Source of the DNA: Prorocentrum cordatum
Lineage: Eukaryota > Sar > Dinophyceae > Prorocentrales > Prorocentraceae
NCBI GenBank assembly: GCA_963575745.1
Contig: CAUYUJ010017816.1
Coordinates: 67,001-131,000 of the forward strand
Length of the DNA: 64,000 bases
Reading direction: 5' to 3'
Shown: in pieces, positions 56,615-64,000 of the stretch
How the letters are laid out: the number at the start of each line of letters is the position of its first letter
Position numbering within the stretch: position 1 is the stretch's first letter
Notes under the pieces: generated by a model
Seen by the model: the letters and a program-made list of their open reading frames with translations, nothing else
What the model was told of the DNA's origin: nothing
The model's database searches: none
Translations under genes and position numbers: made by a program

Positions 56615-57921
56615 CTGGCTCAAATCGAGCCAGACTCGATGGCCTCGATGGCTCGAGCTTGCGCCAAAACGGCTACGGAATGAAGGAATATCACCCCCTT
56701 CGTCCCCTTCGTATCATGGCAGGGTATCGGGGTATCGGTACATCGGTATATATCAAAATGTAAGTACATCTGGATGTATCGATATATCGGGCTCTATCGG
56801 GCTATCGGGCTATCGGGCCATCGGGGACACGTGAGACACGTGAGACACGTGAGAACGTGAGACTCGGATTCGGGGAATTCGGTTTGGCCTGGCGGCCTGG
56901 CGGGGCCATCGCCCATCATGAAAATGACGACGCCAAGAGGCCCAGTCTGGAAGCTGCAAACATCCAAGAAAACTGGGCCTTCGAAATCCAAGACGCGCTC
57001 GTCACAGGGTCAAAACAGACAAAACCCCGCGCAGTCGAGTCGCACGGCCCCGCGCTTCCCCGACCCTCCGGCGTTCCAACGGGGGCTCGCCGGGCTCGCC
57101 CGCGCGATGCTTCCCACGCGAAACAACCCTAGCCTGTGAAGGATCAGCGCGTTCCCTGCGCATATTGCCACGGGCCTGGAAAGGGCAAGGGGCCGGGCGC
57201 AGAAACAATTCCCCCGACTCCCCGACTCCCGACCCCCCTGATGTCGACGTCAGCATAATTTTCTCGTTTCCTTATGGTGGGATTGTGATATCTGAATCTG
57301 GGTATCTGGTTAGGCGGTTAGGCCACTGGTTAGGAGGTTCGGACGTTAGGATTTGCCATGTACGCGGCACGAAAACAATGACGCCTTCACGCCTGCACTA
57401 GGGGGCGGCACTCCGGCACTCGGAGAGGGCGGGGGGGGGGGGGCTGTTCAGACGGCAGGGGCGTCCTGAGAGGATTCTGGAGGCTTTTGAAAAGCCTTCT
57501 CGCCTTTTCGGCCAGTTCTGAGCCCATCTGCGAATCTGCGAATGCGTACCAAACTGCCCCAACAAAAAAACTCAATGTTAATGTGCGCAATGTGCAAATA
57601 TCAACACATCAGCATCGGAGCACCTGGACAAGAAAACAGCAGCTCAGAACGCGCCAAGCCCAACTCGCAACAGAGCCAAGCGTTTTCTAGTAGACGTGAA
57701 CGGGGAGACGGGGGAAGGGCAGAAGCAGTTGGCATAGTGAGGATTTGGTGACCTGTTGATGACGCACTCACGCGCGTGCTCTGCCTGGTATCGATGTCGA
57801 GATGTCGATCACAATTTCTGACATTTAAGACTACGCTGCAGCACTGCAGCACTTCGATTCACACGATTTGTCACATTGTCATCAGCGGCCCAGCGGTCCT
57901 GCACCGCCCGAGCCCATGCAA
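56615..57921. other. Intergenic, no gene recognised
   Basis: Includes a short TATCGGG repeat (56790-56822), a GTGAGACAC repeat (56828-56855) and a G-run (57431-57442). Confidence 0.45.
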
Positions 57922-60900
57922 TCAGCCAAACAATGCAGCGCACAATGGGCACGTGGCTGGCCCGATAAACAGCTCCGGCAGTAGTCCCACCTGAACAGTT
58001 GGCCGCATGTCTCTGACGATCTGCGCCGACACGAATGCATTCAAGCTGCTGGCGCAGAATGGGTGCCAGGATAGTAAGCACACGCTGCAAGTAACCACAT
58101 GTTTCAGGCTAGGTTGAGCCGCGTCAACGATTCCTACTTTGCACAGCTCACATGCGGACCGCTCCATGCACTCCACATCACATAAGCCCTGAGAAACCGA
58201 CAATGCATTCTCCCACATGCGTATAATTCTCAACACTACAGGCGGCACATTGTCTCGACAATCTCTGGCTTTAATCATACGAATGCCGATCGTGTTCATG
58301 ATCACATGTTTCACGCTACCCGCCCAGGAACGATCCTTGTCCACCCCCTGTGGGACCACGTAACATGGCCGCATCGCCGCGCCATGCTTCTCCATGCCAG
58401 GGGATCGACCGAACATGGTGGCGGGGTTGGTGAAATGCAGCAGGCGAACACTCCTCGACTCATCTTCCTCCCCGCCCCCGCCGAGCGACACGTCAACCAA
58501 CGCGAGGTCGAACGGCGGTTTGGCTGACCCGCCCAGCGGCCGATCGAGGGAATCACGGCGGCTCTGCAGAGCGGCGGCCCCCGCCGTTGTTGCAACCTGC
58601 CACTGCGCGAACGATGCAGAGCGCGCGTCGGCATGGTCAACGCAGCTCGCACAATACGCATGCAACTCATCTGGAGAAAGTGCGTCGCCGCCTCCGCCAG
58701 ACCCCTCGGCGCCGCCACCGCCCGACGCAGACGACGCTCCACCGTCTCCGCTCAACCCCGCTGCCGCTGCCGCTGCTGCCTCTGCCTTTGCAACTGCGCT
58801 GCTGAGCTCGGCGTGCCCGATGATCGCGTCGACCTGCAACTCAGCGGGGTCGGCGGCGTATCCAGGCTGCTCCTCTGGGACACGACGCGGCGGCGAGTCG
58901 CCGGTCGCCCCCCCGCCCCCCCGCGCCCGCCCCGCGCCCCCAAGCCCCCGAGCCCCTGTCCCAACTGGGGGGCCCTGCCCTAAGGCCCAGGGGCCCAAGG
59001 AGATGGGGAGGAAGCGAAAGGGCGAAAGGGGGGAAGGGGGGAAGGGGGGAAGGGGGGGGCGGGCGGGCGGGAAGGGGGAGGGGAGGGGGGGGCGGACCGC
59101 CGCGGCGCTACGGGGCCAGGCGCGACGCCATGGGCGCAACTGCCATGACCCCCATGGCCCATGGCCCCATGGCCCCATGGCCCCATGGCCCAGGGCCCAG
59201 GGCCCCCCAGGACCCCAGGAACCCAAACCCCCAGACCCCCAGACCCCCAGACCCCCAGACTTCCAGACTTCCAGACCGACATCCCAGGTCAAGGCACCAA
59301 GACGACCCAGACCTCAGACCTCAGACACCCAAACACCCAAACACCCAAACACCCAAACACCCAGACCCCCAGAACCCCAGACCCCCAGACCCCCCAGACC
59401 CCCAGACCCCCAGACCCCCAGACCCGACCCCCCGACCCCGACCCCCCGACCCCCAGCCCCGAAACCCCGAGACGCCCCAAGACCCCCAGGCCCCCAGGCC
59501 CCCAGACCCCAAGCTCCCAAGCTAGATACGAGATCGGGGGATGGGTGGATGGTTTCCGAAGATTTTAATTCCTTGAGCAAGTCGTCGCACGCTCGTTCAA
59601 TCTCAGCTGCTGCGGCTGCTGCGGCTGCTGCTGCTGCTGCTGCTGCTACGTGATCGCCCGGCCGCTCTGGCCCCTCTGGCCCGTCGTCCTCCTCAGTGTG
59701 GAGACCGAATGATGGGCTGTGCAGCGCAGCCGCAGTCGTATCAATTTTCTCATCATGTGCCACTGCTGCAGCCACAGCATCATCATCGTGCGACATAGAG
59801 GACGCGTCGATGCCGGCCATGAGCTCACTAGCTAATTCATGCAAGAGGTCATGATCAATGGCGTCGGCGGCGTCGGCGTCTGCGTCGGCTGCGTCGGCGG
59901 CCTCGGCGGCGTCGGCGTCGGCGGTCTCGGCGCCGCCGGCGGTGCGAGGTACCTTCTTCTTCCCTGGCACGGACGTCTTGATGGAGACGTTCTTGGGCAG
60001 CGCCTGCCTGGCGGCAACTGGCAGGCGCGCGACAGATTGAGGGGCGGGGGGTGGAGGAGTGGAGGGGTGGAGTGGAAGAGTGGAGGAGTGGAAGAGTCAA
60101 GAGCGGAGGAGTGGAGAGCGGAGGAGTGGAGGAGTGGAGGAGTGGAGTGGAGGAGTGGAGGAGTCCAGGAGCCCAGTGGAGGAGTGGAGGAGTCCAATGG
60201 AGGAGATGGAGGAGAGGAGGAGAGGAGGAGAGGAGGGGAGGAGGAGAGGAGAGAGGAGGAGAGGAGTCGAGAGGAGGTGGAGAGGTGGAGAGGGTGGAGA
60301 GGTGGAGGAGTGGAGGAGTGGAGGAGTGGAGGAGTGGAGGAGTGGAGGGAGGAGGGGAGGAGTGGAGGAGGGGAGAGCTGGAGGGGTGGGCCAATGGGCC
60401 AATGGGCCAATGGAATGGGCCAATGGGCGCCACTTGTGATGGGCCAATGGGCCAATGGGCCAATGGATGGGCCAAGTGGCCAAGTGCGCACGCGCACATG
60501 CATGCGAGGGCGCGACAGGATGCGAGGACGCGAGGGGGCGAGCGAAAGGCGCATGAGCGCATGGCATGAGCGGCCCATGAGAAGGGCTGAGCGATTGAGG
60601 GATTGAGGGGGGGCAGAGGAACAGGGGAACAGGAACAGAGGACAGGTGGAGAGGTGGAGTGAAGGAGTGAAGGAAGGGGGGAAGGGATGGGCGGATGGGC
60701 GAATTGGCGAGCTGGAGGAGTGGACGCGTAGACGCGAAGTGAANNNNNNNNNNNNNNNNNNNNNNNNNNNNNNNNNNNNNNNNNNNNNNNNNNNNNNNNN
60801 NNNNNNNNNNNNNNNNNNNNNNNNNNNNNNNNNNNNNNNNNNNGAGGAGAGGAGGAGGAGGAAAGGAGAACGAGGAGAGGGGTCTCGGAGAGGTGGAGAG

Positions 60901-63900
60901 GAGCTCGGAGAGGAGGAGGAGGAGGAGAGGAGAGGAGGAGAGGAGGAGAGGAGGAGAGGAGGGGAGGGAGGGGGAAGGCGGAGGGGGGGGAAGGGGGAGA
61001 GGAGGAGAGGAGGAGGAGGAGGAGAGGGGCGAAGAGGAGAAGGAGGAGAGGCGGGGCGAGGAAGTGAGGAGGGAGCGGGAGAGGCAGGAGAGGAGGAGGA
61101 GGAAGGAGCCCTGAGGAAGAGAGGAGGAGGAGGGAGAGGAGGAGGGTGAGGAGGAGAGGGAGGAGGAGGAGGAGAGGAGGGAGGAGGAGAGGAGGAGAGG
61201 AGTGAGAGGAGGAGAGGAGGAGAGGAGGAGAGCCTGAGTAGAGGAGTAGGAGAGTAGGAGAGGAGTCTCGGAGAGGAGGAGCGGAGGAGGAGGACGAGAA
61301 GGAGGAGGAGGAAAAGGGGAGAAGGAGAGAAGGAGGGGAAGGAGGGAAGGAGGAGGGGGAGGAGAGGAGCAGGAGGAGGGGGGAGGAGGAGGAGTAGGAA
61401 AGTAGGAAGAGAGGAGGAGGAGGAGAGGAGGGAGGGAAGGGGAGGAGGGGGAGGAGGAGAGGAGGAGGGGAGGCGGGGAGGTGGGGAGGAGGGGGACAGA
61501 AAGAAAGGCAGAAGAAGGAGACAAGGGCGCGGAACACAATTGGCCAATTGCCCAATCGCACATAGAGGAATGCAGAGGCCGTCCCCGCCACAAGATACAC
61601 GCGATCGAACAATCCACGCATGTGCTAGGGTGCTAGGGATGATTGACAAACAACAACAAATTGCTTCACTCAGACACACAATCTTGCACTCTTGCACAAC
61701 AAATCTGGACTGGCACGGGAGATGAGCGAGCACCAACAACGCCAACAACGCACAGGAGAAACAATTCAAGACAAGACAAGGCCTGAGTTCCAATACCGTC
61801 TGAGCGCTAGCCTCCACGATGTGAATTCTCATCGTGCAAGACATGTTCAAATCACCTGCTGGTCCAACCACAGCATCGACAACAGCGCCAGCAGCACCAG
61901 CACCAGCGTCATCTTTGGGATCGGCGTCCCACGTCACAGAATAAGATACCATGGGCAAGACTGACTCGGCGTTGGCCTTGAGAAGGAAACATCAATAAAA
62001 TACATCACACACGATACACACGATGGCAAGCACGCGGGCCAAATGGCCTAGGGCCCAATGGCCTAGGCCATTGGGCCCTAGGCCATAGGGCCATGGCGGC
62101 CATAGGGCCACAAGGAGGTGTGCGCGTGTGCGCGTGCGCGCGCGCGTGCGGGCGGGTGGGCGCGTGGGGGGGGGGGGGGGGGAGCGGGGTGCAGCGAAGA
62201 TATCCGGCAGAAGGCCTGCATGTGATCATAGTGCACCATGAAGAGGTCATCAATGGACATCTTGGGGTCCAACGGCAAACGCATGCGCGCGACGTACACG
62301 CCAGATGCAGCATCATGGCTCGTGACCACACAAGGGATCAGCATGCCGAGACTGTTGTTCTTCTCCGCGCATATGTAAACCGTTCCATTCACTGCTACAG
62401 CCCCGAAGCTCCAGCAACGCCCAAAGTCTGGCTTGCTGCAAGCACGATGCCACACAACATTATAGGCTGTAGCCCAGATTCTGCAAGCAGGTATATTGGA
62501 TGCACCAACCCCGGGCACGTCATACATGCGGCTATCCTTGGCAACAGATTCCCATCTGGAAGGGGAGGTCGTGATTGCTTCGAGTGCGTCGGGAGTCGGC
62601 CAGTGCATACACTGGTCAATCAGGGCAGCGGCCTTGGGTTTGATGGTGCTGAATTTCATGTCGCTACCTTTGGAACCGATGCCCAGAGCTTTCTTCGTAG
62701 ACAGCCGAGATGAGAGAAGAGATAATGATATGTTGGGCGCACGGTCGCAATTGATCTTGATCAATGAATTAATTCCTTCGAGCTCTTGCGTGTCTGCCCA
62801 AGCCCACAACTTGATGCCAGAAGAAATGATATATAATCCAGTCTGGGAAATGCAGCCCGTCGCAGCTGCCTGACGGAAATCCGAAGTAAATTGCAAAACC
62901 AATTTCTTCACGTTGATCTCCAAGTCACCAGGGGCTGCGTCCATAATAGATCGGGCAAGTCCTGGCGGGGGGCGGCGGGCGCGAGCGCAGTGATCGCACG
63001 CTATGTCATCATGTCATCATCGCATCATCATTCCCCCCATCTTGTCATCATCACTTCCTGATATTATCATCGCCTCATCTCCTCATCGTCATCACCAACA
63101 TCACCAACGCTGGGATCATCGGCACTCCTATCACCCAATCACCCGATCACCTAATCATTCCACCATTATATCATTCTATCCTGGCGCACGACATCCTAAG
63201 GCCCCACACTTCCACACAACTTATACTCTGCGTCCTGGGGTCCTGGGTGCTCTCAATGCCCTCAAGTCCCCGCCCCCCCATTCCCCCCTCGCCGTGCGCC
63301 CGTGCGTCAGCTATCATGCTGGCTGGCTTGCTGGCTGGCTGGCTGGGTGGCACCGCTGGCACCCACCCCTCGCCCTCGGGCGCCGCAGGGCCTCTGGCCC
63401 CTCTGGCCCCCTGGCCCCTGGACCCCCTTGGCCCCTTGGACCCTTGGACCCTTGGACCCCCCCCCCGACCCCTGGGCCCCTGGGCCCATGGGCCGCGCCG
63501 CGGCCGCCAGGAAAAACGCGCGTTTCATGGCCCCGGCTCCTTGGCGATGCTTGCACGGCGTGGACGGAGGCATGTATGCAAACCAGCAGAGAGCCAAGGG
63601 GAGCTTGGTCAGAAGATGCAGAACCCGTCGTCGAAATGAGCAGGCGTTATGACACATGGCAAACGCAGCAAGCTCGATATATGAAGAGCCGCGCATGCAT
63701 AGTGGACGCGACTCCGAAAAGGCAAGGGCACGCCAGTCAACTCTACATAGTTCCATTGACCACATCAACTCTATTGAACCAGCATAGCCATTGGGGGCAC
63801 CGTGAGTCTTGGGAAACAATACTTGCGCGAGCTCACCTCCCAGGCTGGATGTGTCGTCGCTGCACGACGCAGCTCGCTTCTCCAATGCGTACTGAAACAC

Positions 63901-64000
63901 AAGCAGCGGCTGCGAAGCCATATCAGAAATCTCAACTACAGCCCAGAATACAGAATCATGCAGCGCTGCCATTGTATCTCTCTGCCACCTGCCAGCCTGC
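57922..64000 (-). CDS. PHD-finger protein, five visible exons (5' partial)
   Basis: Exon model: 64000-63540, 62961-62216, 61976-61812, 60003-59572, 58872-57922 (stop). Junctions read CAAG|GA..CCAG|GA, CAG|GC..AAG|GC, GAG|GC..CAG|GC and AAG|GA..GAG|GA. The first is phase 1, the others phase 0, and all exon lengths close exactly, giving about 917 visible residues. Exon 4 is Ala/Asp-rich. The last exon ends in a C4HC3 pattern: ACELC (58156-58145), CSVC-x4-HPFC (about 58092-58060) and CPLC near the C-terminus, the spacing of a PHD finger, which usually reads histone tails. No start is assigned because the frame is open at the window edge. The third intron (1,808 bases) contains the assembly gap. 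The upstream exons, with many aromatic and cysteine residues, are not recognised. Confidence 0.7.
60005..61530. repeat. GGAGTGGAGGA/GAGGA polypurine region within an intron
   Basis: Tandem GGAGT and GAGGA repeats on both sides of the gap. The long Ser/Pro/Leu ORFs here are artefacts of the repeat. Confidence 0.85.
60744..60843. other. Assembly gap (100 N)
   Basis: Exactly 100 unknown bases, the conventional placeholder for a gap of unknown size, inside the third intron of the PHD-finger gene. Confidence 1.
62043..62086. other. 44-bp perfect palindrome
   Basis: Self-complementary without a spacer, built of nested GGCCTAGGGCCC/GGCCTAGGCC units. It lies near the centre of the 239-base second intron of the PHD-finger gene. 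Confidence 0.95.

Noticed and set aside
56608-56623. CCATCTGGCTCAAA resembling a spliced-leader relic on the plus strand
   Set aside because: Wrong strand for the gene that starts there and no second relic or downstream plus ORF; likely chance.
60005-61958. Very long Ser/Pro/Leu minus ORFs crossing the gap
   Set aside because: Read through GAGGA repeats and 100 Ns; only 61976-61812 and 60003-59572 behave as exons.

Overview
The window looks like nuclear DNA of a GC-rich dinoflagellate; a Prorocentrum-like genome is my best guess, from general character only. Four signs agree. (1) The intron models on the minus strand use GC and GA donors as well as GT, and every acceptor is AG followed by an exon G, as known for dinoflagellates. 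(2) A degenerate tandem pair of dinoflagellate spliced-leader relics (8218-8252) lies just upstream of an intronless ORF, the mark of recycled mRNA. (3) An endonuclease/RT non-LTR retrotransposon of a type I associate with dinoflagellates is present. (4) Genes are far apart, lie in unidirectional blocks and are separated by microsatellites and small fold-back repeats. A 100-N assembly gap lies at 60744-60843.

Left half (1-31 kb): supported genes are on the plus strand. The window opens inside a kinesin motor domain whose frame runs without a stop into an alpha/beta-hydrolase and an all-cysteine RING-like finger (2-2434). A small SnoaL/NTF2-like ORF follows the spliced-leader relics (8296-8745). 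An apparently intact LINE ORF with endonuclease, YADD reverse transcriptase and zinc fingers occupies 11.76-15.6 kb and overlaps a second ORF (15638-16441). The rest is degenerate minisatellites, CCT/GGA tracts and at least five kinds of short inverted-repeat elements, two of them in two copies.

Centre (31-35 kb): a pure CA tract of about 407 bases, then long GA/GATGAG polypurine tracts and TA/GATA microsatellites. The plus block and the minus block converge on this region.

Right half (35-64 kb): four multi-exon genes, all on the minus strand. In transcription order they are: a PHD-finger protein (beyond 64000 to 57922), an acidic Gly-Asp repeat protein with a probable zinc-binding last exon (56614-54545), a C5 cytosine methyltransferase-like protein (48352-44610, probable 5' exons at 49.4-48.9 kb), and a large unrecognised protein in six exons (42161-35090), about 1,491 residues if one homopolymer base is discounted. 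Exon phases close exactly in these models.

The most unusual feature is at 51109-52030, between the acidic-repeat gene and the methyltransferase gene: 21 exact copies of a dyad GTYGCA-N8-TGCRAC with constant 8-base spacer but mostly different spacer sequence and variable intervals. It looks like a clustered binding-site array rather than a simple satellite. Variation at Y and R is what CpG decay would give.
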